From assembly GCA_038025085.1 (NCBI GenBank), contig CM076142.1, positions 5,183,501-5,247,500 of the forward strand: DNA of 64,000 nt, written 5' to 3'. Shown piece by piece: positions 12,784 to 23,509 of this stretch. A program made the position numbers and the translations under genes. The DNA is from Tetragonia tetragonoides. Lineage: Eukaryota; Streptophyta; Magnoliopsida; Caryophyllales; Aizoaceae. Each line of letters starts with the position of its first letter. Position 1 is the first letter of the stretch. Under the pieces are notes generated by a model that did not search any database, was not told the origin of the DNA, and worked only from the letters and a program-made list of their open reading frames with translations.

Positions 12784-12855
<72 letters not shown>
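12784..12855. repeat. (CT)n microsatellite
   Basis: About 36 CT dinucleotides in a pyrimidine-rich stretch typical of plant 5' leaders. Open frames coding Ser-Leu or Arg-Glu repeats on either strand here are artefacts. Confidence 0.95.
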
Positions 12856-12858
<3 letters not shown>

Positions 12859-13280
12859 TTGTAAACTTGACATTGTCTCTCTCCTCTGAGTCTCAGCGAA
12901 AAGAATCTTGGCGAAAGGAGATAAAGCGAAAGAAGACTGATTCGAAAGCATCGAAAGAGAATCTGGGTGAAAAAGGTATGCCCAACTTGCATGCAATTGT
13001 TCATATACACAGTTAGCTTTAAATAATCACCAATTAGTAAAAACGTGTTCTTTATGTTAGTTTAGTAGTTTATTCTATTAAACCCTAAAAAATGTGTTTT
13101 TTTTTTTTATGTTCAATGATTCTCGTTGCTTATTAGTTTATTAATGTAATGGGATTGTTTTATGTGTAATTGTTAATTTATTAAGTTGTTTAATGTATGA
13201 ATTGAAGGTTGTGTTTGTGTTTTACCATCTGAAATTACCATCCCCTCACCTTAATTATTCCAGGACAATTATTTTAGTTC

Positions 13281-13844
13281 ATGGGTGTAACTGTAACTGT
13301 AAAGAAGCACATGTCGCTTATCCCTCAAGGCCCTGAAAGTGACAGAGTATCTAGGCTACACTATGGTGGTGGTTGGAAATACAGTAAAGGGAGCAAGCTT
13401 ATTTATGAGGGGGGAGATTTATACATAACTGTGGAGAGTGAGGCTTGTTATTTTGACCTTGTAAAGTGGTGTAGAGATATTTTAAAATATCCAGGGGAGT
13501 TTGAGATGTGGTTCAATAGGAAACCTGATTTTAGTTTGGCTAAGAATAGGCAAAGGATTATGAATGATAAAGATATAAGGGGTTTAGTGGCAAGTAAAAA
13601 TGATCAGGATCAGGTTGATGTGTATATTGTTGATGCTCATGATGATGGCTATGAAGAAGATGATGATGGGGACAATGTTGAGGACCACAGAGGACAAGAC
13701 CATAACTCAAAATTTACACCAAGTAGTCAAATAACCTCTCAGCATTCAACTCAATTTACAACTACACAAGCCAGCTCAGCTGACCTCCCTTCCACCTCAG
13801 CTCAGCAACCAACTATCCTTCTTAAAAGACTCAAAAAACTCTAG
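13281..13844 (+). CDS. PB1-like-domain protein, possibly from a Mutator-like element
   Basis: A 187-codon frame from ATG 13281 to TAG. Residues about 20-95 (HYGGGWKYS, LIYEGGD, VKWCRDILKYPG, MWFNRKP) resemble the N-terminal PB1-like domain found in many plant Mutator-related and uncharacterised ORFs. An acidic stretch follows (about residues 119-135) and then a Ser/Thr/Gln-rich tail. There is no MURA transposase core, MuDR zinc finger or terminal repeat nearby, so it is either a domesticated short gene or a broken element ORF. A leader intron from about 12975 (GGTATG) to the CAG before 13264 is plausible. No function can be given. Confidence 0.5.
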   Translation: MGVTVTVKKHMSLIPQGPESDRVSRLHYGGGWKYSKGSKLIYEGGDLYITVESEACYFDLVKWCRDILKYPGEFEMWFNRKPDFSLAKNRQRIMNDKDIRGLVASKNDQDQVDVYIVDAHDDGYEEDDDGDNVEDHRGQDHNSKFTPSSQITSQHSTQFTTTQASSADLPSTSAQQPTILLKRLKKL

Positions 13845-14331
13845 CAACTCATTTAGGAGGACTGGACCTCGAGTGAAGACTGCTTGAAGACCATGTTCAT
13901 CTCCAAGAAAATCATCCCTAACTCGGAAAAACCAACCACAAACAGATCCTCAACCAAAAACCAAAAAACAATCCAAGAAAAATATGCACGATTATACGTG
14001 CATTATGGATCCAAGTCCAAGTACTAAGAATTAGGAACTAGTGCAACCAATTCCAATTCCTAAGCATTAAAAATCGATAGGTCCAATTCCAATTTCGGGT
14101 ATTGCAACACTCAGTAGGTACCCGGTTACGCTCACCCCTATTCCTAATTGAGAAATTAGTCGCGAGACGTATGACATAGCATCCAAGAATCCGTCACGAC
14201 TCCTATACAAATTAGGAATATGACTTCAATAGTTAAACAACCTGAGAGGCGAAAAGATATAAAAGTAGGTTATAGGTTTATTAATCAATCAAGCAATTTT
14301 TTTAGTGAATTCGGATCCTCTCCAATACCCC
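13845..14331. other. Downstream of PB1-like ORF, no gene
   Basis: A frame continuing past the TAG stop would read an Arg/Pro-rich stretch, suggesting the ORF was once longer. Otherwise nothing is recognised. Confidence 0.35.
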
Positions 14332-14473
14332 ATTTTTCGTATTTATACATCACACTTGTGGATGTTTGCCACGTGTTAAGTTGATTAAAAATCAAAAAGG
14401 TAAAGTTACATCTTTTACATGTGGCAAGCATCCACACGTATAATGTGTAAATCCGGAAAATGGGGTATTGTGG
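14332..14473. mobile_element. Short MITE
   Basis: Inverted ends CCAATACCCCATTTTT and GAAAATGGGGTATTGTGG, with further inverted pairing inside (GGATGTTTGCCACGTG facing a ...GTGGCAAGCATCC arm). No coding capacity. Confidence 0.65.
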
Positions 14474-14924
14474 GAAAAAAAATATAGATCAGCTTAATCT
14501 ATTTGTAGTTAAATTTGACTATCGTGATCCTTGCACTTAACAAAATGAGTAAATCAAAAAAAAAAATGTTTTCCATAGATTTTTATAGTGTAACTCAAAT
14601 AGTCAACTCAAGCTCGGCTTTAAATGTCAATCTTTCACCAACGCGGCTCGATTCAGTTACACTCATATGGGGTAACTGTTCTTTTACCCTGAGTTAATAT
14701 TTAACTTTGAAAATTTTAGTATATTATTGTAGGCTACTGATGTAAGTCCATATATAAATTGTTAGACATATTATACTCGTTTGATCTTAGCTAAAGCCAA
14801 AAAATCAAAATGTATGTGATTTGTTTAGACGTACATATTATACATGTTATTTGTCCAATGATTCTACTAGTTATAGTGATTGCCACTTAATGGGAATCAC
14901 CGTAGAATTTTTGGATACCAATTA
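14474..14924. other. Intergenic DNA
   Basis: AT-rich, with nothing recognised. It ends where similarity to the BUD31-CCX segment begins. Confidence 0.4.
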
Positions 14925-16375
14925 CCAAGCTCTGAGTGTGAGCCATACGAACTGAAAGTCTGAAACCGCTAGAAGATGTTAGTAATACCACCACTTCACT
15001 TCCTATTTCTCAACATTTTGGCAAAAGACAACATTTATCATATCCATATTAGCAGTGGTAATATTATACTTCATGCCCATTGTTTCCACAGCAACCAAGA
15101 CAGGGTGACTTTCAGTAAGCAAAGCTTGCGAGTCATCATAGTAATAAATAATTTACCCAAATAGCTATATTTGAGAAAAGGGGGAAGGGGCATGTCGCAT
15201 TTTACTTTAACCATTCTTAACACTGACAATCCTGAACGACAGAAAAAACAGGTACAGGGATATAAGGCCAACTCCCAACAGCTTACTAGGTCTCAAGTCT
15301 TTCCGGAGTAGAACCACAATCGCCCAGATAAGCCCTGTTAAGACTTAAGAGAAAGCCAATCAGGTAAAACAAGCTACTGTCCTTCGGAAATCAGAACTAC
15401 ATATGAAGCAGGCCTAGCAGACCAGGCACCAAGTAGCAACGACATCCCTAAACCAATCAGTGTGTTGAACATGGGACCTCCATAACACCCCGACAAGGCT
15501 ATCTGCACGCCATACCCACCGTTCAACGCCAATGCAATTTCTGATACCAAATCTCCCATTGAGTTTCCCCACGCCAACACAGTCAATCCAAGAATTGATG
15601 GATTGATCCCCAAAATAATGCCAAATCCCACCAAAAGAGCAATGAGTTTGCTTGCAATGATGTAGAATCTGTGAACCACGCAATACTCATGAAGAGACTT
15701 GCTTGAGGGAAGGGGGCTTCCTTTTACAGGAATTAGCAGCGTGACTGAATCCAACTTCATCAACAATGCAATTGCTGCCCCAATAGTATCTTCCCAACAA
15801 TTAAAATCACCAACAATGAGAAAATAGCAATGAAAAAGAAATCGGCGTCCTTAATAAAGCAACCCCGATCAACCTGAGCCCACTTATTAGCCACCAACAA
15901 TGAAACCGTCCCAACAACGACATAAGGAATACCCCGCCCAACACACAATTCAACCCAACCTCACCAGCACCCGTGCCAACAAAAGCAGCAATGCTAGCAA
16001 AAACATCCGGAGCCCCATCCCCAAGCAGAAGAAGAGTCACCCCCGCAAGAGTTGGGGGCAACTTCAAAATATCAGAATAGCTTCTCCAGAGAAAAACACA
16101 AGTAATCAGCAGCAGTATTACTTAGCAGGTAAAACAATGTCGCAAGCCAGATATCGAGCACAGCGTACCCGAGCAACCCGAGCCTCTGGCAATCACAGTA
16201 AAAAAACTGCAAGTCAGCAAAGAACCCACCAGTTGAAGACTCTGAATGTGCCTCCAAAGTGCTCACATTTTGTACTAAAACCCTCATGTTTCACCAACCC
16301 AACACATAAAACAACATTTTCTCCACTAAAAACAATATCTGAACCAGACCCATCAACTAAATTTGATGAATTGTC
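14925..16375 (-). pseudogene. CCX (cation/calcium exchanger) pseudogene, inverted copy, plus intron flank
   Basis: Reading leftwards, the segment matches plant CCX Na/Ca exchanger-family proteins: an STKCE-like region, [53 protein letters not shown] and, after a large internal deletion, [21 protein letters not shown]. The two exchanger repeats are therefore partly kept. Frames change at the join before [12 protein letters not shown] and again after VGKILL; both shifts are also in the + copy at 46656-47640, so they predate the duplication. There is another stop after the SLEKL segment. Bases 14925-15060 match the BUD31 intron downstream of the + copy. CCX genes are normally intronless, membrane-bound transporters. 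This copy cannot code one. Confidence 0.85.
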
Positions 16376-17130
16376 CGCTCTATTCTTTGTGATAAAAGAT
16401 GTAAGATACCTTAGAAGCAAAGTGAATTCAACTTAAAAGATACATTCATCAAGATGACACTACTAGATTAAGTTAGAGTTAACATGATGCTATCCGGGAT
16501 TAACATGGTGATATCCAGGATAGCAGATGAATACTCAATTATGCACTCAGATACAAAATAGTGTGCTAAAACACATCAATCCCCACTGGAGCAGCCCTTA
16601 CATCCACAGTAAACACATTCCACAACCTTCTCCTCCCTTAGATGCTTGGGGACTCGACACACACAAGCAAGAAGCAACAAAGAAAACTTTTAGCAATCAC
16701 TTTGATAGACAACAATCTCCAAAATGATAAGGAGTATCCACTAGAAGCATTACATGCACTATAGAGATCAATGTACAAACAACAGGTTGGCATAAAGAGA
16801 TGACAGCAAAGGAACATTCAAAGCTCATTTCGCCTTGTCAAGTAAGGTTGAGAAATGAGAGAATTAAAAAAAATTTCTCAGATGTGAAGAGTTTGATTCC
16901 GAGCATATTGAACCAAGAAATATATTTTACATATGGATAAGGGAGGCCCCACAGAGGCCATAGTATCAGGGTATAACAAGGGGATACTAAACTCTGAACG
17001 TGAGCCATAAGAATTGAACCCACTAGAAAATGTTAGTAATAACACCACTCCACTTCTCAACATATTATAGCAGTGGTAATACTATACTTCATGCCCATTG
17101 TTCTCACAGCAACCAGACAGGGTGAATCAT
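16376..17130 (-). pseudogene. BUD31 last-exon remnant with intron and 3' UTR (inverted copy)
   Basis: The reverse strand matches the + strand from about 47875 to 48812: the end of the BUD31 intron, the last part of its final exon (…[15 protein letters not shown] and CKGC.SGD, with TGA at 16576-16574) and the 3' UTR up to AAGAATAGAGCG. About 60 bp covering the splice acceptor and the first half of the exon are missing, so it is dead. It joins the CCX pseudogene abruptly at 16375/16376. Confidence 0.85.
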
Positions 17131-17189
17131 CATAGTAATAAACCAAAAATTTAAGTCTACAATAACCTAATAGTTGTACTAGGCCAATT

Positions 17190-17444
17190 TCAATGTCGTC
17201 TTGGCGACATTCCAGTCATTCGAATCCCAAACAATTGTAAATCTGCTTGAATCATCGAGGACTCCAAATAGTTTGCATTAGAACCAGCCTCCCAACAGTT
17301 GTCAGGTGTGATTGGAGAACCTTCCTGTGCGGGATCAGTTGGTTTTCGGTACACTTCATATAGCTCAGCTACCTCGGTGGCGAATTCCATCCATGAAGCA
17401 TGTTTCATTATAGGCAGTCGGGTCACATCTGACCTATCCCCCAC
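17190..17444 (-). CDS. Unrecognised exon-like open frame
   Basis: 84 codons ending in TGA, with protein-like composition (MKHASWMEFATEVAELYEVY and later LQLFGIRMTG). It looks like a terminal exon rather than random sequence, but I cannot name the family. It lies just upstream, on the same strand, of the BUD31 remnant and may have been brought in with it. No partner exon is clear. Confidence 0.3.
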   Translation of the reverse strand: MGDRSDVTRLPIMKHASWMEFATEVAELYEVYRKPTDPAQEGSPITPDNCWEAGSNANYLESSMIQADLQLFGIRMTGMSPRRH

Positions 17445-17487
17445 CCCACAATTTCAACGATCTTGCACAGACTATCTGTATATTGTT

Positions 17488-17556
17488 CAGCAGCTTGGTT
17501 ATCAGCAGCTTGGTTATCAGCAGGTTGGTCATCAGCAGCTTGACCATCAGCAGCTT
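17488..17556. repeat. 15-bp minisatellite
   Basis: About four to five copies of a unit like CAGCAGCTTGGTTAT, slightly diverged. Confidence 0.75.
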
Positions 17557-17710
17557 AAGTACCTAAGTAAAATTGCCTTCCTAACTTCACATGTTTCTGA
17601 AATGATCCTAATTGCCTTCCTAAATTCACATTTTATATATTGACAGTCAGACTTGACCTGGCCTAGTATTTCTAATCAATCGCATACTAATATAACACGC
17701 AGTAACCTAT

Positions 17711-17757
17711 TATAACATAACATAACATAACATAACATAACATAACATAACATAACA
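17711..17757. repeat. (ATAAC)n microsatellite
   Basis: About nine pentamer units, flanked by degenerate versions on both sides. Confidence 0.9.
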
Positions 17758-18956
17758 CGTCATGACATATTATAACGTAATGTAACCGAACTAGCTATAA
17801 TACAAAAGATAGGGTATAATACAAGATAAGATAATATCTATCTAATAGGAAACTACTACTCATCCAATATAGCAAAGGATTATAACTTGTATCCTAATAG
17901 AAGTCATCTTCTTATCTTGATCCACAAAAGAATTCCGACCTCTTCAGAAAACTTGTCATCATATTCGGCTCGATCCCTAACAAAGTGAATCAGTAAACTC
18001 GATGGAATGATGGACACAATTATCACTTAATTGCAAAATTGACAATAAAAAGGAAATTTCACAAAAACTTAAAGCAAAATCACAAATGTACGAAGCCTTA
18101 AAACATAGAGATTATTTAAAAGATTAGAAGCTAAATTATCAAGAAACATGAAATTTTTGTATACTTTTCAGTGAGAGAAAGATTTTCGCTAAGTAGACAA
18201 AATAGGTCATTTCAAGAAAAATTAATTAAAAGCATAATTTCAAGAACAAAATCAATTAGTTAAAGTTGAATGAAGAACATTATCAATCAGATCAAAACAA
18301 GATGAAAATGAAATTAAGCAATACACGTTTTGCAATGTGAGAACTACATTAGAAAATCACAAATGTAACAGAGAGATTATTTTAAAAGATTAAAAGTTAA
18401 ACCTAAGATTATCCAGAAGTCCCAGAACCATCACCAAATTAAACAGAGAGAATCTCTATTAAGTAGACAAAACAGGTTATATTGAGAACAATTAAAAACA
18501 AAATTACACAGCATTTCACAAAATTTAAAGCAAAATCACAAAGAGATGCATAGTTTCAAGAACAAAATCAATTAGTTAAAGATACTGATTCTGAGCATGG
18601 GATGACGGGAAGAGTAAATTGTATGAGTTAATTAATAGTTAATTGAAATTGATGATGATACGAGTTTAAATTAGATAAGATGTCTTGTAAAGTCATAGTA
18701 ATCTTATTATATGTTATTCATGATATTAAATGGATTACATAAATATTTATCCATATATGACTAATAGTTTTTCATAAGGGACAATTACACTTTGATTTTT
18801 CGATGAAATTTATAATCACGTTATATTAATTTGTCAATTCGTCTCCTGTGAGGCCGCCTCAAGGTGAGGCCTCCTAGTGACATAACTAAACAATAAAAAC
18901 ACACGCGCCTACTTCATCAGGCCAACTAATAAAAACCTACCAGCTCAATTAAACAA
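17758..18956. other. AT-rich intergenic DNA
   Basis: Contains imperfect repeats of A-rich words such as CAAAATCACAAATG and AATCAATTAGTTAAAG, at 18060-18600. No gene seen. A GAGGCCGCCTCAAGGTGAGGCCTC palindrome-like stretch lies near 18850. Confidence 0.4.
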
Positions 18957-19385
18957 TCCAAAAAAAAAAAAAAAACAGAACCCCAAATGATTTCTCACTC
19001 TCGCTCACCTCACGTTTTCTCTCTCCTCCCGCTTTCTCTCTCCTTGCGTTCTCTCTCATGGCGAAGACAAAGTTGAAGCAATTAACAGGTATGTATTTGA
19101 TTTGTAAGTTAATGAGTGATTTTGTTGATTGTGATTCCATAATTATTCGAATTCGAATTTACTATTAAAATCGAGAATAAATCGCGAAATATGGCTTAGT
19201 TTTTGCTACTTTATGCTAGTTTTGATTGAATTAGGGTTTTACTTTTGAATTTATTATTGTTTCCACTATTGATTTAACATTGAGATTTATTTCACCATGT
19301 TAGGGTTTCAATTTCTGGTTGGTTCAAGTTTTTTAGATTGCAATTTTGCTTGTTTGAGTTGAATTTTCAGAGTTTTGATTAAGTA

Positions 19386-20300
19386 TCAGTTTCTATCTTG
19401 TAAGTATCAGATTGTTACCTAGACGTATCATATTTCCTCTCAGAGTATCAGTTTTTTGCTTGTAAGTATCAGTTTGTTACGTGGTTAAAATAACATGAAA
19501 ATATTTGATCTACATTACCAAATATATATTTGCTAGGAATAATTAAGAAAATTTGTGTTTGTGATTCTTGTATGAATGTATATGGCTTGATACAACATGT
19601 CCTTAATTCCAGATTTGTGAATGGGAAATTATTGTAAAGTGAGTGCTTTAAAATGCTCATAACTATATGTATTTTTAGTTAGTATTACTTACTTAATATG
19701 CATATCAACACAAACTTAGGTGTATCTATGCCTCGCTTTTTATTTGTGGCCAAAATATGCTCATGTATTATGAGTTTCACTATCAGTATTAGTTTTTGTA
19801 TCAACAGTATCAGTTTTTTGCTTAGATGTATCATTATGTTGTCTAGCACAATATTGTCAAAGTGATTACTTTATGTATCAGGTCTTAACCTATGAGATAT
19901 CACTTTTTGACTCAAAAGTATCAATTCATTTTGTTTCTTAATATACTTTTGTTACATATTATTTCACATACTTAAAAAAATGCATATTATTTGTAGTATT
20001 AGTTTTTTGTGATTATGTATGTATCAGTTTTGTTAGCTGAAGTATTAGTTTTGTCTTTACTTCTTTGAAGGAAAAGCCTGGTAATAGGAATCAAGTTTTT
20101 GAGTAGAAGACAAAGGGAAAATGGAGAAGTGTTAGAATATTGTAGTTGCCACTGACCTCATGTGATGAGGGTAAGTATCAAGTTAATTTGGTATATGATT
20201 ACTTCATAGAATTAACAAGGAAAACAGTATTAGTTTTCATTTATGTTGTATCAGTTTTCATAAGTGCGGTATCAGTTTTTATGTATCTAGTATGAGTTAC
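19386..20300 (+). repeat. Dispersed GTATCAGTTTT repeats, forward
   Basis: A dozen or more copies of AGTATCAGTTTT and close variants (GTATTAGTTTT, GTATCATT), irregularly spaced at about 20-100 bp, often next to TTGCTTG or TGTTAC. Confidence 0.75.
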
Positions 20301-20305
20301 TGTAG

Positions 20306-20626
20306 GTGCACAATTTTGAAAGTTGCAGTGCAGTTTACAACTTCTACTTTGGGGACTATAGTCACCTTGCAGTGCAGAGACCATACTTAACTTACGAGAA
20401 CTCTTATCTAGTTGTGACCGGTGGCTCGAGGATTTTTCAGGAAGCCCATGTACAAGTGAAATTGCATCAGATTGTGTACCCATTCAAACTTTTCTACACA
20501 TTCCATTTGAAGAGACTTAAGGATGATTTGCATAAGGAGCTTCTTGGTGAGCCTGTGGAACCCAGGGCTGATGTAAAGCCTTCACCTGTTGCTAAGGCTA
20601 CACTCCCTGACGGTGTTTGTCAGTAA
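20306..20626 (+). pseudogene. Allene oxide cyclase C-terminal exon (captured fragment)
   Basis: After a good acceptor (CTGTAG) the frame stays open for 106 codons to TAA and reads like the C-terminal half of plant allene oxide cyclase: [46 protein letters not shown], then a Pro/Glu-rich tail. The intact enzyme makes OPDA, the jasmonate precursor, in plastids. The N-terminal half, the transit peptide and the conserved end of the protein are missing, and several conserved-looking positions differ, so it should not be active. It sits between inverted repeat clusters, which suggests gene capture. Confidence 0.75.
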
Positions 20627-20949
20627 CTCATACAGCAAACAAATGTTATAGTTGTATCATATACATAGAACTTCATTAAGTATCATTCCGTATTAAGTTT
20701 GGTCCCACTTGTATCACATACTGCATCCCGTGTATGTATTTATTATTTTTAAAAGTATGAGTGGATGTGGCAATGTCGCCCTGAATTTGGTTAGAAGATT
20801 TCTATTGGTTTTCTAAGAAAGTTGCTATTTAAGCAGGTTTTTGAAAAGTCGATAACTTGGGATGTCTATATGCAAAGGAAACTCTGCCGAATTTGCGACT
20901 CGAGATTCATTTGTTTGAAACTCTCATATCATAATATTCAACTTATAAG

Positions 20950-21560
20950 TCTACAACTGATACTTGAATTTCTTTTTTTTCATTTTAATGATAAAATAAT
21001 GCATAATATTCAAACCCGATAAGTAGGATTGAAAAACTAATAATAGATCTAAAAGTGATAAATTCATTTCTATTCGTTTTAATAATAAATTGATACATAA
21101 TAGATAAAAAGTGATACGTAGGATCGAAAAACTAATACATGGAAGTCCAAACTGATACTTTGATCTAATAGATACTAGTTGATAAAAGTGATACATAGGA
21201 TAGAAACACTAATACAGGGAAGTCCAAAACTAATACAGAGTATCCATTCTATTTGTATCGTAATAATTACTTTTGGTATCAATTTTGATTCACCGAGTAT
21301 CACATTTATTTATTTTCTTATCAAATGTTATGTGTCTGAATATTAGATGCTCATCTGCCATCTCCCATAACAACATAAAAGTTTTCACTCATACTAACTA
21401 ATACGTAGAATTGAAAAACTAATATTTCAAGGTCTAAATGTGATACTTTGGTTTCTATTTATTTTAATAACAAAATGATACATAATATTAAAAAAGTAAT
21501 ACTTAGGATCAAAAACCTAATACATAGAAATCCAAAACTGATACTACGATTTTTATTTAT
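20950..21560 (-). repeat. Dispersed GTATCAGTTTT repeats, inverted
   Basis: Copies of AAACTGATAC and AAAACTAATAC, the reverse of the left-hand cluster. Some lie in a longer unit (GATACATAGGATCGAAAAACT and AATACATGGAAGTCC) repeated about four times with divergence. Confidence 0.75.
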
Positions 21561-22259
21561 TGTAATAAGTAAAAAATGAATAAAATTCGATGACAGTGAT
21601 TGTTGATACAACAAGACAAGTTGAAGCTCTCAACCACCTTCAATAATGACAGATTCTCTCTTATAAACCCCTCTCACAAAACCAAATCCACTAGAAACAA
21701 CAACAACAACAACATCATCATCATCATCATCATCATCATCACCATTAGGCAAGAGAAAACCAATCTGAACTCAATCTCCATTAATGGAGCAAAATCCATC
21801 CAAAGAAAGACCAAAAAACTGCAACAATTAAACAATCAAAAATTAAAACGACGAAAATCCAGAACAACCTACCTCGCAGACGACAAAGATTTTACAATCT
21901 AAAGAAAATAATCGAATCTTAGATCTAAGTTCGGAGGAGAGAGAAAGCATAAAATTCGTCGAGATTGGGCCATGGATTACGGAGGAGAGCGAAACCACAA
22001 CAACCATGCCATGGGTTATGGAGGAGAGAGAATAGATTTTGGGGGAAGTGGAGAAAACTTGAAGTGAACGAAGTTCTATAGCAATGTCTGGGTAACTGAT
22101 TGCTCTAGCGAAGAAGATGGAAGAAGCCCCCCCCCCAAAAAAAATGACGTCACCATGACGTCAGAAGGGCGGGCCGCACGCTGAGGGCGCCGCAAGCGAG
22201 TTTTTGCGATAATTTTATTATATAATCACAGTTTGTGCAACGAACGGGCATCCACCTAG

Positions 22260-23370
22260 TTACTCATATTAGCAACATCTATTTTGAAATTGAAGCAAAC
22301 TAGACTTAAAAGCTCAATATTGGAAGTGTGAGAGTTCTATTGATTCTAACGTTGGACCTAGATCGAGCCAATGGTATTAGGTTAGGTCCACGGTCCACCA
22401 TATTAGTATTTTCGATTTTAGGTCCGATTCGGTTTTTTCCAAGTCTGGACTTGGTTGGACCTGTTGGACCGAAAACTTTGATTTATTAAAAAAAAAAAGG
22501 GGATTTGTGGGTTGTTACTCTATAGTTACTGGTATTTAGTGTAAATTAGGTTTAGCGTCATTCACAATCTCACACACTCTCTTTCCTCTCCCAGACTACG
22601 CTTCTTTCTCTCTCCTCTCCCAGACCACGCTTCTTTCTCTCTCCTCTCCCTTCTGACCGACTGACCGTGGGTTCGTGACCCTCCCGGCGAGCCCGTGACG
22701 CCGTGATTGCAAATTGCGGGTAAGTCTTCGATCTCTCTCTGTACATGTTGTTTGTTATTTACATATTGTTTTTTCGATGTTCTATGTTGTTCTATCTAAA
22801 ATTGATTGTCAAAGTCTTTTGTTTGGTTTCTGAAATTCATTGTTAAGTCTTTTCTTTGGTATATAATATACACAGATTTGGCAATGAGAAAGGTTCCACT
22901 GATTGATCCTACCATTTATGTTGGCATTGGAGAAGATTGAGTCCGTGTGTGGAAATCAACGACACTCGAGTGGATAGTCAAAAACATATATTTTTTTCAT
23001 TTTAGCATTGTCTAAAAAAATTAAGACTTCTTTGGACCTTTATTATGTTTTTTTTTTTTTTTTTTGGAGCCTTGGACTTGAATATTATTTGGGCAATTTT
23101 GATGAATCCTACAAAAATCGTGTTATTGGAGCTAAAAACAGATCAGGTCCATTAAGTCCAATCAGGTTCGGTTAAGTCAGGACCTAATGCTTATAGGTTA
23201 GGTCCACGGTCCACCTGTTGGTTAAATTCGGTCCGGTCCAATTCAGATTTGGTCCGGTTCGGTTCGGTCCTGGACTTATGTGCTGCCCTAAATTGCTATA
23301 GCCTATAACCCAAGCTCAAAGGTCAAAGCCAGCGAGCCGTCTGACTTTAGAGTCCCAAACTCCCAATCAA
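22260..23370. other. Intergenic or unclassified repeat with GGTCC-rich ends
   Basis: GTTAGGTCCACGGTCCACC occurs at about 22382 and again at about 23199, each near further GGTCCGGTCC-type words, so the 0.8 kb between may be an element with related ends. Inside is a 36-bp pyrimidine unit repeated in tandem (about 22580-22650) that looks like a gene leader, then a possible donor near 22720. No protein was recognised. Confidence 0.4.
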
Positions 23371-23509
23371 ACTCTGGTGGTCAACTTGCCGCGCGCTCAA
23401 TTTCTCTTTCTCTCTCATCGCTTTCACCATCTCCGGTGCTCTGGCTATGGCGAGAACCTCATAAATTCATCACATTTCAATTTCAATTCTCTCTCTTCAA
23501 CTCACAAAC

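Larger units (their letters stand above)
18957..22259 (+). mobile_element. Composite gene-capturing element, possible Helitron or Pack-type
   Basis: The region starts with a pyrimidine-rich leader and a short ATG exon at about 19058 (MAKTKLKQLTG, then GTATG). It carries an allene oxide cyclase exon at 20306-20626 and ends in a GTGCAACGAACGGGC stretch followed by CCACCTAG and T at 22260, which resembles a decayed Helitron 3' end (hairpin plus CTAG). The left half carries many GTATCAGTTTT-type words on the + strand; the right half carries the same words mostly inverted. I could not fix the 5' end, so the boundary is approximate and the class uncertain. Confidence 0.4.

Noticed and set aside
12633..13016. 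Several Ser-Leu and Arg-Glu repeat frames on both strands
   Set aside because: All arise from the (CT)n tract in a leader.
18840..22259. A large terminal inverted repeat joining both ends of the AOC-bearing region
   Set aside because: Only short repeated words are inverted between halves; I could not match the ends themselves.
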